The position numbers and the translations under genes were made by a program. The notes beneath the pieces are model-generated. The model was given only the letters and a program-made list of their open reading frames with translations. It was not told the DNA's origin and did no database searches. DNA of 64,000 nucleotides. It comes from Chrysogorgia sp. JL179-B06. Lineage: Eukaryota; Cnidaria; Anthozoa; Scleralcyonacea; Chrysogorgiidae. Below, piece by piece: positions 49,958-63,000 of the stretch (within the stretch, counting starts at the first letter, position 1; the number at the start of each line of letters is the position of its first letter). The stretch spans positions 146,501-210,500 of the forward strand of contig JAYKKM010000049.1 in NCBI GenBank assembly GCA_035772405.1, read 5' to 3'.

Positions 49958-50916
49958 GAAATATCTTCGCGACAACTTAACGCTTATGATCATCTATCAA
50001 CATATCCTCCTACCCTAGAATTACCAATAATTGCAGTAAGTGCGCAATGACCTTGAATTACCAATAGTTGGTAATTGTAGGGGAATAACAACTTCGTCCT
50101 CAGGACCATTTGCCAGGTTGGGAGCATAATATTAAGAATCCCACAAGCATTACGTCTCACGTTCATCTATACGCGCCACGCGTCAAAAGGGGGCAGGTTC
50201 AGCGGGGGCTAGCCTTCAGAGTCAAGTAAAGCGTGTTTGTCAGGTTTTCCTATTTTTACGTCTGGTTCATTACGGCATCGTTTGTTTGTGTCATAATTAG
50301 TGTGAGTGGGTGTTGCGTCATGCGTTAAGCGTGGGCCAATATTGTTCGTCATCGGTTGTTTGTGTCATAATCAATGTGAGTGGGTGTTGCGTCATGCGTT
50401 AAGCGTGGGTGTATTGTCTGTCGGTAGGTCTATTGTTCGTTGGTGCGTGCGAAGAAGTCTTTTGTATGGTGTCGGTAATTGTTGTGATCTGTTAAGTGGT
50501 TTATGTTCCAAGTTAGTATACCAACTTTCTAATGAAAGTCGCTGTTTGTAGTTTGTGCTAAAGGCGATACATTCAGCCGAGTCACAGTCAATATCGTGTT
50601 TTGTTTGTACGTGGTGTTCAGCTATGTGATTAGTCCTGTCCCCGGCGGGGGGTTAGGATTGGTGTTGTGTTGGGGTTAGGTTTTAGAATTTCCTACAAAA
50701 AAGAAAATCCTACAATTTATAATTATTGGTAATTCAAGGGGATTGCACACTTACTGATTATTGGTCATTCTAGGTAGGAGGATATGTTGCATCTGTAAGG
50801 ATGTGTAGTGTTTCAGAATCATCCTCCCTGGTAACATGAAAATTTATTGACATAATTAACCTACCTATCTATTCCTTTTTCCATTCACCAACCCTTTCGT
50901 TTGCTTTCTAATCTAG

Positions 50917-51163
50917 AAAGCAAACTTGGAGACAGCCTTTTCTCATGCATGCCCTGTCATGGATGACATCTTTAAGATACAAACTTCAAGACTTTGTTAC
51001 GAAGGCCTCAAAGCAAGACTGTTGGAAAGGAGTCGGTACAAAAGAAAGCAAAACAGATTCTACACTTCCGAAATGTTCATTTCAAGAACAGATGGCTACA
51101 GAGGCTGAGCTCAATCATCCCAGTCCTTCCATTACACCATCCGCGACTTCTGCTTTCGTTCAG
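50917..51163 (+). CDS. UNC13-like: unc-13-like B, first visible exon
   Basis: Same as 17823-18069 with one residue change (I to V). Upstream of its acceptor copy B has about 35 bp not in copy A, which creates an 11-bp hairpin over the splice site. Confidence 0.82.
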
Positions 51164-53974
51164 GTGAGGTGAATTCTTACAAACGTTTCGCAACCCTACA
51201 CGGAAGACATTCGAAGCCTTGACCTTCGAAGCCGTGAATTGCTCTAAACAATGATTAGAGCATCTCGCTGGTCATCAGAAGGTTACAGGTTGCACACATA
51301 TGTAACCTTCACTCATCATCTTTAACCTTCACTCATCATCTTAGTCCATGTAGCTCAATGATTAGAGCATGGGCTTAAAACAACGTTTGCATCTTCACAG
51401 CCAATCAAAACGAAGAGAAAATAGATTGAATAATAAATATTGTTATTCTTATTAAGGTACGACCATCGTGCAACACCCCTCGAGCCAGTCCTGCTACTCG
51501 GGCGGAGATAGATAACGAAAACCCAGATGATAGAGCTACGGAATCTTTGGAAAATACCAATCGTTCGGATACCCCAGATGGACACATTTCCAAACAGCTC
51601 GAAGGTGCCGCATGTGGACAAGTGCCAAAAACGGATGACTCAGGTGGATTGACGACGGCTGTTGCATCCTGTTCGAAGGACCATGTTGTCAACTGTGATG
51701 GAGTCTCTCTCTTACGGGATTCCCCTGCGACAGTGACTCGCAGCCGTCAGGGTACTTTTATGAGTATTGAATCCCACGCTTCTGAGACTCCTAGCGAATA
51801 CACGGATGCGAGAAGCTGCGTGTGTGATCTTGAATATATGATATCACAGGCCGGAAATGACGTCGCAGACGGAACAATAGTGGTTGGTTACGCTGACCAG
51901 GGCTCAATTCCCGTTTCCAGTTCCCTTATTGACTTGGTTAGTGCTATGAACCGTTTGGTCTGTGTGGTGTGTCATTTTGCACAGCTACTGTGTCCCAATA
52001 CTACGATGACTCACGACCCCTCACGATTGACACCCGAAGGCCGTAGTGAGGTGAAGGACCAGCTTACCGCTGGTCGAGTACAGCTTATGGAAGAATTGGG
52101 CGATGTAAGTAAATTGAACAGAACAAACGCGTGCTCATTTTTCGAGATTTGTCGTGTAACTAAATCTTATTAAGGTAATTCCTCAGTAATTCTTAAAGTT
52201 ATTGACATACTTATATTAAAACCAGAAAAAAAGTTGGTGTCACCGACCTTGTTTAGAAGATATGGCATATCGCAGATCACCTCTTACTCAGTATGGTGAC
52301 GTCATTGTGACCAATTTACGAGTTGAGTAAAAACCGCATTGCACAACTTTTTCTTGAACCTTTTCACAAAGATAATTTTTTATATTTCACAACTAGTAAT
52401 TTTATACAAGAAAACATGGTATTTTAGGGAAAAGAAACAGCTAACAGGGTTTATTATGATAAAGAAAGGTCGTTTCCCATATTCTTTGACATGTTATTTG
52501 AAGAAACATTCATCAAAAATGTAAAATATTGTAAGTTGTAGAAATGATTTTTCTCAAGTTTCTATTATAACACGTAAAAGTGGTGGAAGAAAATAATTAT
52601 TAAGGTAAAAATTATGGTCACCGACCTTCTTTAAGAACTATGGCCTTAAACCGGCATTATCATGTGGTTTACAAATCTACTGCACAGGGAGCTAGCTAGA
52701 CTTGTGTAACCGTTCTCGGAAAAAAATTGATTTAGTCCCTTGATAACTCTTCCCTACCAGTACATAAGCGGCCATTGTTAGATTTGGCACTAAATTGTTC
52801 TAAAATGGTCGGAATTTTTTTGAAAGTGTTGCATAATGGCCATAAAAACACTGATCATTGGATGTGCGCAGTAAATGTGCGCAATGCAAAACTGAGGAAT
52901 CACCTTAAAGATGGCGGCCAAATATTAAGATTTGTATTAGAGTTAATGCTAACCGTAATCTTAACTGCATTTTTATGGAACTGTTCAAGTTACATCTGTT
53001 TTAAAATATTATACATGTTCATGAACTACTATGTTGTGAAAAGATGTTGAGAATGGTTACAACACAAGGTGGTCAACAAGGGAGGGGGCCGATGTACGGC
53101 ATCTGCGAATGTTCCAGGGGCCCCCTCACATGCTTCATCCACCCATGGCTGTGCATAATGAATGTCTTACACAGATAGATGTCTAACCCCAGAGTACCTT
53201 TGGTCTAGCATGCAAGCTCAGTGTGACCTCCATATATATGTAGAGCTGGTCTTACCTAAACCATAACTGCATGGGTACAAGGCTGTACTATCTCAGCCTG
53301 ACTCCTATCTATGACTTCAATGAGCCCACCACTTTATATTTTTGCAATTTTGCATATCATGACTGGTTTGAATTTCAAGGCAGCACTTCCCTTGCGATAG
53401 TAACTTCTAGTCTTAATAGTAATCTTAATACTAAGGTTAGTATTAGGGTTAGTATTAGACTTGGTATTTAGCATTTAGCATTAGCATTGGACTTCTTTTG
53501 AGTTTCTGTTAATAATGTTTAGATGTTGGGATCACTGGCAATCTTTTACGGATATCAAGTCCTTTGTGCAGAGAGTTGTGGAGTGAATGACGATGTATTG
53601 CAGGACATCATTGGCAAACAATGTCTGGACAGCTTACTAAACCAGCTACAGTTGTATAGTGATGTCAGGTTATGTCGTCATAATAAAGCTGGAGTCACAA
53701 GATGTAACGCTGCGGATTTACAAGGTTGGTTATTAGAGGTGGGGTAAGGAGAATGAGATTGGTAAATTTGCACGCTCTTTTTGTGTGATTATCTGGTACA
53801 ATAGCTTGATTATATCGTATCATTAAATTATATATCTCCAAATGGTTGGATTTTTTGTTCCTGTTTGTCTCTCCTCAGGTAAATTTGTTCCACCTTGCTC
53901 AGGAATTCATCGCATTCACAACAGTATAACACAATGTGAAAAACTGGTGAAGGAGGTGATGCTCTGTCTGTCTG

Positions 53975-54015
<41 letters not shown>

Positions 54016-57000
54016 CCATTTATCCCTTTCCTTTCACTCTCCTTCCTTTCACTCTCCTTCCTTTCACTCTCCTTCCTTTCACCTTTCTTGCCTCTCGCTC
54101 TTTTTTGTCTTGTTCCATCCCCCCCCCCTGGTTCCCTCTCCCTTTTCCTCTCTCTCCACTCCATCTCCTTCCCTCTCCCACCCCCCTGCTTCCTTCCCAG
54201 CTTCCTTCCACCTTTCCTTCCATTCACCCTTTCTCCTTCCCTCTCTCGCTTCTGAAAGAATGTCTAAACCTCTATATCATTCTCTTTACTAGATGTGTGT
54301 TAGAGTCAACAACATTAGAACAATCAAAAATGTCCTTGCCACCTTAATAGAAACTGCATTTCACAATGTATTAGACCCATGTTCTCGCTCAGATGTCGAA
54401 CTTGACGTAATGTCTGTAGGCGAGGCTCCATCGTTTTCAACCAGTCAGAATGGAACGTCGCATAGCTCAGGTCAGTTTCAGTTGATTGACCAACATGGAG
54501 CCTACCCAATACAGTAAAATTTTTGATAATAAACCAACTTTATTTATTTCTTGTTCTTTTATAGATTCCATCGTGTCAGTTCAGTTAAATAATTTTATGG
54601 ACAAAAATTCAATCGCAAAATTTACAGAAGAACTTCAGGAAATAGAGGAAGGACTTGTTAAACTTATGGCATATCGAGTATGAAAGCATGGTTTTACTCT
54701 GCTCGGTTGTTCTCGACCTCGTCCTTGTTCTCGTCTTCGTTCTTGTTCTCGTCTTCGTTTTTGTTCTCGTATTCGTCCTTGTTCTCGTATTCGTCCTTGT
54801 TATCGTATTCGTCCTTCTTCTCGTATTCGTCCTTGTTCTCGTATTCGTCCTTGTTATCGTATTCGTCCTTGTTATCGTATTCGTCCTTGTTCTCGTATTC
54901 GTCCTTGTCCTTGTTCTCGTTCTAGTTTTCGTTCTTGGTCTCGTCCTTTTTCTCGTCCTTGTTCGCGTCCTTGTTCGCGTCCTTGTTCTCGTCCTTGTCA
55001 TCGTACTCGTTCTAGTTCTTGGTCTCGTCCTTGTCCTCGTCCTCGTCTTGTTCTCGTCCTTGTTCTCGTCTTCGTCCTTGTTGTCGTCTTCGTTCTTGTC
55101 CTCCTCCTTGTTCTCGTCCTTGTTCTAGTTCTCGTCCTTGTTCTCGTCCTTGTCCTCGTCATTGTCCTTGTCATCGTATTCGTCCTTGTTCTAGTTCTTG
55201 GTCTCGTCCTCGTCTTGTTCTCGTCCTTGTTCTCGTCTTCGTCCTTGTTCTCGCATTCGTCCTTGTCCACGTCCTTGTTATCGTATTCGTCCTTGTTCTC
55301 GTATTCGTCCTTGTTCTCGTATTCGTCCTTGTTATCGTATTCGTCCTTGTTCTCGTATTCGTCCTTGTTATCGTATTCGTCCTTGTTCTCGTATTCGTCC
55401 TTGTTCTCGTATTCGTCCTTGTCCACGTCCTTGTTCTCGTATTCGTCCTTGTTCTCGTATTCGTCCTTGTCCACGTCCTTGTTCTCGTATTCGTCCTTGT
55501 TATCGTATTCGTCCTTGTTCTCGTATTCGTCCTTGTTATCGTATTCGTCCTTGTTCTCGTATTCGTCCTTGTTGTCGTATTCGTCCTTGTTCTCGTATTC
55601 GTCCTTGTCCACGTCCTTGTTCTCGTATTCGTCCTTGTTCTCGTATTCGTCCTTGTCCACGTCCTTGTTCTCGTATTCGTCCTTGTTCTCGTATTCGTCC
55701 TTGTTATCGTATTCGTCCTTGTTCTCGTATTCGTCCTTGTTATCGTATTCGTCCTTGTTATCGTATTCGTCCTTGTTATCGTATTCGTCCTTGTTCTCGT
55801 ATTCGTCCTTGTTATCGTATTCGTCCTTGTTCTCGTATTCGTCCTTCTTCTCGTATTCGTCCTTGTTCTCGTATTCGTCCTTGTTCTCGTATTCGTCCTT
55901 CTCGTATTCGTCCTTGTTCTCGTATTCGTCCTTCTCGTATTCGTCCTTGTTCTCGTATTCGTCCTTCTCGTATTCGTCCTTGTTCTCGTATTCGTCCTTC
56001 TCGTATTCGTCCTTGTTCTCGTATTCGTCCTTCTCGTATTCGTCCTTGTTCTCGTATTCGTCCTTCTCGTATTCGTCCTTGTTCTCGTATTCGTCCTTGT
56101 TATCGTATTCGTCCTTGTTCTCGTATTCGTCCTTCTCGTATTCGTCCTTGTTCTCGTATTCGTCCTTGTTATCGTATTCGTCCTTGTTCTCGTATTCGTC
56201 CTTGTTATCGTATTCGTCCTTGTTCTCGTATTCGTCCTTGTTCTCGTATTCGTCCTTGTTATCGTATTCGTCCTTGTTCTCGTATTCGTCCTTCTTCTCG
56301 TATTCGTCCTTGTTCTCGTATTCGTCCTTGTTCTCGTATTCGTCCTTCTTCTCGTATTCGTCCTTGTTCTCGTATTCGTCCTTGTTCTCGTATTCGTCCT
56401 TCTTCTCGTATTCGTCCTTGTTCTCGTATTCGTCCTTGTTATCGTATTCGTCCTTGTTATCGTATTCGTCCTTGTTCTCGTATTCGTCCTTGTTCTCGTA
56501 TTCGTCCTTGTTCTCGTATTCGTCCTTCTCGTATTCGTCCTCGTATTCGTCCTTGTTCTCGTATTCGTCCTTGTTCTCGTATTCGTCCTTGTTCTCGTAT
56601 TCGTCCTTGTTATCGTATTCGTCCTTGTTCTCGTATTCGTCCTTGTTCTCGTATTCGTCCTTGTTCTCGTATTCGTCCTTGTTCTCGTATTCGTCCTTGT
56701 TCTCGTGAATATCGTCCTTGTTCTCGTATTCGTCCTTGTTCTCGTATTCGTCCTTCTTCTCGTATTCGTCCTTGTTATCGTATTCGTCCTTCTCGTATTC
56801 GTCCTTGTTCTCGTATTCGTCCTTGTTATCGTATTCGTCCTTGTTATCGTATTCGTCCTTGTTCTCGTATTCGTCCTTGTTATCGTATTCGTCCTTGTTC
56901 TCGTATTCGTCCTTGTTCTCGTATTCGTCCTTGTTCTCGTATTCGTCCTTGTTCTCGTATTCGTCCTTGTTATCGTATTCGTCCTTGTTATCGTATTCGT

Positions 57001-60000
57001 CCTTGTTCTCGTATTCGTCCTTGTTCTCGTATTCGTCCTTGTTCTCGTATTCGTCCTTGTTCTCGTATTCGTCCTTGTTATCGTATTCGTCCTTGTTCTC
57101 GTATTCGTCCTTGTTCTCGTATTCGTCCTTGTTCTCGTATTCGTCCTTCTCGTATTCGTCCTTGTTCTCGTATTCGTCCTTGTTCTCGTATTCGTCCTTG
57201 TTCTCGTATTCGTCCTTGTTCTCGTATTCGTCCTTGCTATCGTATTCGTCCTTGTTATCGTATTCGTCCTTGTTCTCGTATTCGTCCTTGTTATCGTATT
57301 CGTCCTTGTTATCGTATTCGTCCTTCTCGTATTCGTCCTTGTTCTCGTATTCGTCCTTGTTCTCGTATTCGTCCTTGTTCTCGTATTCGTCCTTGTTCTC
57401 GTATTCGTCCTTGTTCTCGTATTCGTCCTTGTTCTCGTATTCGTCCTTCTCGTATTCGTCCTTCTTCTCGTATTCGTCCTTGTTCTCGTATTCGTCCTTC
57501 TTCTCGTATTCGTCCTTGTTCTCGTATTCGTCCTTCTTCTCGTATTCGTCCTTGTTATCGTATTCGTCCTTGTTCTCGTATTCGTCCTTCTTCTCGTATT
57601 CGTCCTTGTTCTCGTATTCGTCCTTGTTCTCGTATTCGTCCTTGTTATCGTATTCGTCCTTGTTCTCGTATTCGTCCTTGTCCTCCTTGTTCTAGTCCTT
57701 CGTCGTCCTCGTCCTTGTTCTCTTTTTCGTCCTTGTCCTGTTCCTCGTCCTTGTTATCGTCCTTGTCCTCATCCTTGTTGTCGTCCTTGTCCTCGTCCTT
57801 GTTTTCGTCCTCGTCCTTGTTCTCGTCCTCGTCCTTGTTCTTGTCCTCGTCCTTGTTCTTGTCCTCGTCCTTTTTCTTGTCCTCGTCCTTGTTCTCGTCC
57901 TTGTCCTCGTCCTTGTTTTCGTCCTCGTCCTTGTTCTCATCCTTGTCCTCGTCCTTGTTCTTGTCCTTGTTCTTGTCCTCGTCCTTGTTCTTGTCCTCAT
58001 CTTTGTTCTAGTTCTCGTTCTCGTGCTTTTTCTCGTCCTTGTTCTCGTCCTTGTTCTTGTCCTCGTCCTCGTCCTCGTCCTTGTTCTCGTCCTCGTCCTT
58101 GTTCTTGTCCTCGTCCTTGTTCTTGTCCTCGTCCTTGTTCTTGTCCTCGTCCTTGTTCTTGTCCTTGTCCTCATCTTTGTTCTAGTTCTCGTTCTCGTGC
58201 TTTTTCTCGTCCTTGTTCTAGTCCTTGTCCTCGTCCTCGTCCTTGTTCTCGTGCTTTTTCTCGTCCTTTCTCTTGTTCTCGTCCTTTTTCTTGTACTTCT
58301 CCTTGTCCTTGTTTTTGTGCTTGTTCTTGTTCTTGTCCTTGTTCTTACCATTGTCCTTGTTCTTGTCATTGTCCTTGTCCTTGTCTTTATTTTCGTCCTT
58401 GTTGAGTTGGGGAATAGAACAGCGTTGAAAACTCTGGCTGTCCTGACCGTATTTTTCAAACGCTCACTGGTCAGAGGCCGTGCGTTTGATTCCGCGTTGG
58501 ATAAGACAGAAAACATTTAAAATATTATCCTGAACATCTAACTTTTCTCAACACTATTATTTTGTAATTTTTTATTCACATTATTTGTTGTTTAGGCGAA
58601 TGCCGTAATAAAAAAATTGCTTCAACTTCTCGTAACATTAAACCTGAGAACGTTTACATATCATGAACGCCTTCGACCGGTTCTAAAGGCAACAAAACGA
58701 ACCCTCCAAATATTGGCATCGAGTTTGTATCATGATTGCTATGTTTCGGTTCTTCGTAATTTCTGGCTTAGCATCGTTGAGGTAATATGTATGTTTACAT
58801 GTTAAATATTAGGATAATCATTTTTTTAAATAGATCATGCAGAATAATTGTTGAAATAAGTGTTATGATTGTATCTCATAAATGCATTTCCAATCTTAGA
58901 ATTTTGAAGACGAAAGGGCAAACTTGGTATTCTTAAACGGAACTGCTGAAGCTCAAGCTGGTCTCTTGCTGCAGGCAGTATCGGTAAGACTAGGGCATTG
59001 ATGTTTGTGTAGAAATGAAGGAATAGATTGAATTTGAATAACTGCGATGTATTGTTCATTGTTTTTTAGCTTTTTATTGAATTATTTCGTGCTGAAGGAG
59101 ATATCATTCCCTTGGCTTTTATTTCAAAGTCCATTGTAAGTAGGAGGGAAGGGGAAGGGAGGAAGATAGGGAGAGAGGAAGGAAGGAAGGGGGGAAGGAA
59201 GGAAGGAAGGGAGGGATGGATCGATGGAGGAAGGAAGGAAGGAAGGAAGGAAGGAGGAAAGGAAGGAGGGAGGAAGAAAGGGAGGGAGGAAGGAAGAAAG
59301 GGAGGAAGGAAGAAAGGGAGGGAGGGAAGAAGGAAGGCGGGAAGGAAGGGAGGAAGGAAGGAAGGAAGGAAGGAAGGAAGGAAGGAAGGAAGGAAGGAAG
59401 GAAGGAAGGAAGGAAGGAAGGAAGGAAGGAAGGAAGGAAGGAAGGAAGGAAGGAAGGAAGGAAGGAAGGAAGGAAGGAAGGAAGGAGGGAGGGAGGGAGG
59501 GAGGGAGCGAGTGCGGATGGATGGATGGATGGCGAATGAGTTCAACTCTTTCGTTTTAAAAATTAATTATTTTCTTATCACATTTTGTTTAAAGGAACCT
59601 GTTTTACAGTCGCTTGATTTTTATACTTTGCCAACAAATAGTCTCATTGAGATGTATGAGGCCGTACAAATGCGGGTAAGGTGGCTATGTATGTATAGAT
59701 ACATATAGTTGGCTTCTTGCTGTTTAGATATCACATTTACATATATACATTTAGATCACAAAATTCAGGCTGAGTACATTTAGATCACATAAATCGCTAC
59801 AGTACTCTATATTTAAGATATATCTTCAGAAAAGCCCGACAGGTTTCACTGTTTTTGCTTAACACCCTGATTTTTCAATAAGGAATTTATCATATGGCTT
59901 TTGGTTCACTTTCACGTTTATCTTACCCCTTCGCTAGTCCGTTTTGCTTCATTTTATACCAGTTAGGCATTTATTTCCTGTGGTTTGTGGTTTTAGATCA

Positions 60001-63000
60001 ATAACTCTTATTTTTATTACTTTATTCATAACTTATTCTAAAGATTTGGTTGTGGTCGTATACAGCTTACAAAACATTCAGAAAAACTAAAACGTTTTGA
60101 TAATATTGACATTGTAATTTTGCCATGGATATAATAAATAAGTAATCATATGATTTTGCTCGTGCAATTGAGGATTTACACTACTTGTGATATTTGAAAA
60201 TTTTGCACAATTCTCACTCGCCTAACGGCTCGTGCAATTTTGGCACAATTTTCAAAGATCACTCCTACAGGTAGTGTAAATCCTAAATTGCACTCGCTGT
60301 CATGTAATCCTATATTTATTAGAGGTTGTTTATGTTTATTACGTCTGCTGTTAATTAAGAATGAAAGTGTGGGGAGAACGACGCAAGACTCCGACATACG
60401 TGTGCTAACGAGATATCAAAAACCTTCGGAGGTTCTCATCGGAAGACTCCGTATTGAACTTCACTCCGAGAGTCCTTATTTCAGTGGTGGTCGCTTTGTC
60501 GAGTGCGTTGTTGATCAAATTCGATACGAAGGGAATCTGAAACTTGGTATTTGTGTTAGTCCAAATTCGTGTGACGAAGATAGTGCTGTTATACTAGGTG
60601 AGCCCTCGTTGTTCCCTTCTTACCTTTCTGATCCCTTACCTTTCTGATCCCTTCATACCTTTCTGATCCCTTCTTACCTTTCTGATCCCTTCATACCTTT
60701 CTGATCCCTTCTTACCTTTCTGATCCTTTCATACCTTTCTGTTCCCTTCATACCTTTCTGTTCCTTCATACCTTTCTGATCCCTTCGTACCTTTCTGTTC
60801 CTTCTTACCTTTCTGATCCCTTCTTACCTTTCTGATCCCTTCTTACCTTTCTGATCCCTTCTTACCTTTCTGATCCCTTCTTACCTTTCTGATCCCTTCA
60901 TACCTTTCTGATCCCTTCATACCTTTCTGATCCCTTCATACCTTTCTGATCCCTTCTTACCTTTCTGATCCCGTCTTATCTTTCTGATCAGTTCTTACCT
61001 TTCTGATTCTTTAATACCTTTCTGATCCTTTCATACCTTTCTGATCCCTTCTTACCTTTCTGATCCCTTCTTACCTTTCTGATCCCTTCATACCTTTCTG
61101 ATCCCTTCATACCTTTCTGATCCCTTCTTACCTTTCTGATCCCTTCTTACCTTTCTGATCCCTTCTTACCTTTCTGATCCCTTCTTACCTTTCTGATCCC
61201 TTCTTACCTTTCTGATCCCTTCATACCTTTCTGATCCCTTCTTACTTTCTGATCCCTTCATACCTTTCTGATCCCTTCTTACCTTTCTGATTCCTTCTTA
61301 CCTTTCTGATCCCTTCTTACCTTTCTGATCCCTTCTTACCTTTCTGATTCCTTCATACCTTTCTGATCCCTTCTTACCTTTCTGATTCCTTCATACCTTT
61401 CTGATCCCTTCATACCTTTCTGATCCCTTACCTTTCTGATCCCTTCTTACCTTTCTGATCCCTTCTTACCTTTCTGATCCCTTCTTACCTTTCTGATCCT
61501 TTCATACCTTTCTGTTCCCTTCATACCTTTCTGTTCCTTCATACCTTTCTGATCCCTTCGTACCTTTCTGTTCCTTCTTACCTTTCTGATCCCTTCTTAC
61601 CTTTCTGATCCCTTACCTTTCTGATCCCTTCTTACCTTTCTGATCCCTTCTTACCTTTCTGATCCCTTCATACCTTTCTGATCCCTTCATACCTTTCTGA
61701 TCCCTTCATACCTTTCTGATCCCTTCATACCTTTCTGATCCCTTCTTACCTTTCTGATCCCGTCTTATCTTTCTGATCAGTTCTTACCTTTCTGATTCTT
61801 TAATACCTTTCTGATCCTTTCATACCTTTCTGATCCCTTCTTACCTTTCTGATCCCTTCTTACCTTTCTGATCCCTTCATACCTTTCTGATCCCTTCATA
61901 CCTTTCTGATCCCTTCTTACCTTTCTGATCCCTTCTTACCTTTCTGATCCCTTCTTACCTTTCTGATCCCTTCTTACCTTTCTGATCCCTTCTTACCTTT
62001 CTGATCCCTTCATACCTTTCTGATCCCTTCATACCTTTCTGATCCCTTCTTACCTTTCTGATCCCTTCTTACCTTTCTGATCCCTTCTTACCTTTCTGAT
62101 TCCTTCTTACCTTTCTGATCCCTTCTTACCTTTCTGATCCCTTCATACCTTTCTGATCCCTTCTTACCTTTCTGATTCATTCATACCTTTCTGATCCCTT
62201 CATACCTTTCTGATCCCTTCATACCTTTCTGATCCCTTCTTACCTTTCTGATCCCTTCTTACCTTTCTGATCCCTTCTTACCTTTCTGATCCGTTCATAC
62301 CTTTCTGATCCCTTCATACTTTCTGATCCCTTCATACCTTTCTGATCCCTTCTTACCTTTCTGATTCCTTCTTACCTTTCTGATCCCTTCTTACCTTTCT
62401 GATCCCTTCTTACCTTTCTGATTCCTTCATACCTTTCTGATCCCTTCTTACCTTTCTGATTCCTTCATACCTTTCTGATCCCTTCATACCTTTCTGATCC
62501 CTTCATACCTTTCTGATCCCTTCATAGCTTTCTGATCCCTTCATACCTTTCTGATCCCTTCTTACCTTTCTGATCCCTCCTTACCTTTCTGATCCTTTCA
62601 TACCTTTCTGATCCTTTCATACCTTTCTGATCCCTTCTTACCTTTCTGATCCCTTCATACCTTTCTGTTCCCTTCATACCTTACTGTTCCCTTCTTACAT
62701 TTTGTTTAAAGTGCCTATAATTCTGAGAAGAAATGTAATATATCGTCTCAGACAAAAACTTCATCTTCACGGAGTTTTTCACTGTCAAAGTCACCGGATG
62801 TGACGTCTACCAAGGAATTGCATACTGGTTTTCTTTTGTTTCATTTCACAAGTATTCCTGGTAGACGTCACATTCGGTAACTTTGACAGTGAAAAACTCC
62901 ATGAAGATAAAGTTTTTGTCTGAGAAGACATTACATTTCTTCTCAGAATGTTCCAAATATCAAAAATATATTAAATCCCTGTACAAGTTATAGGCACTTT

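Noticed and set aside
54998..58520. Long ORFs on both strands of the copy B minisatellite, including RTRTRT and DEYENK proteins
   Set aside because: Same cause; three simultaneous long frames and no conserved domain.
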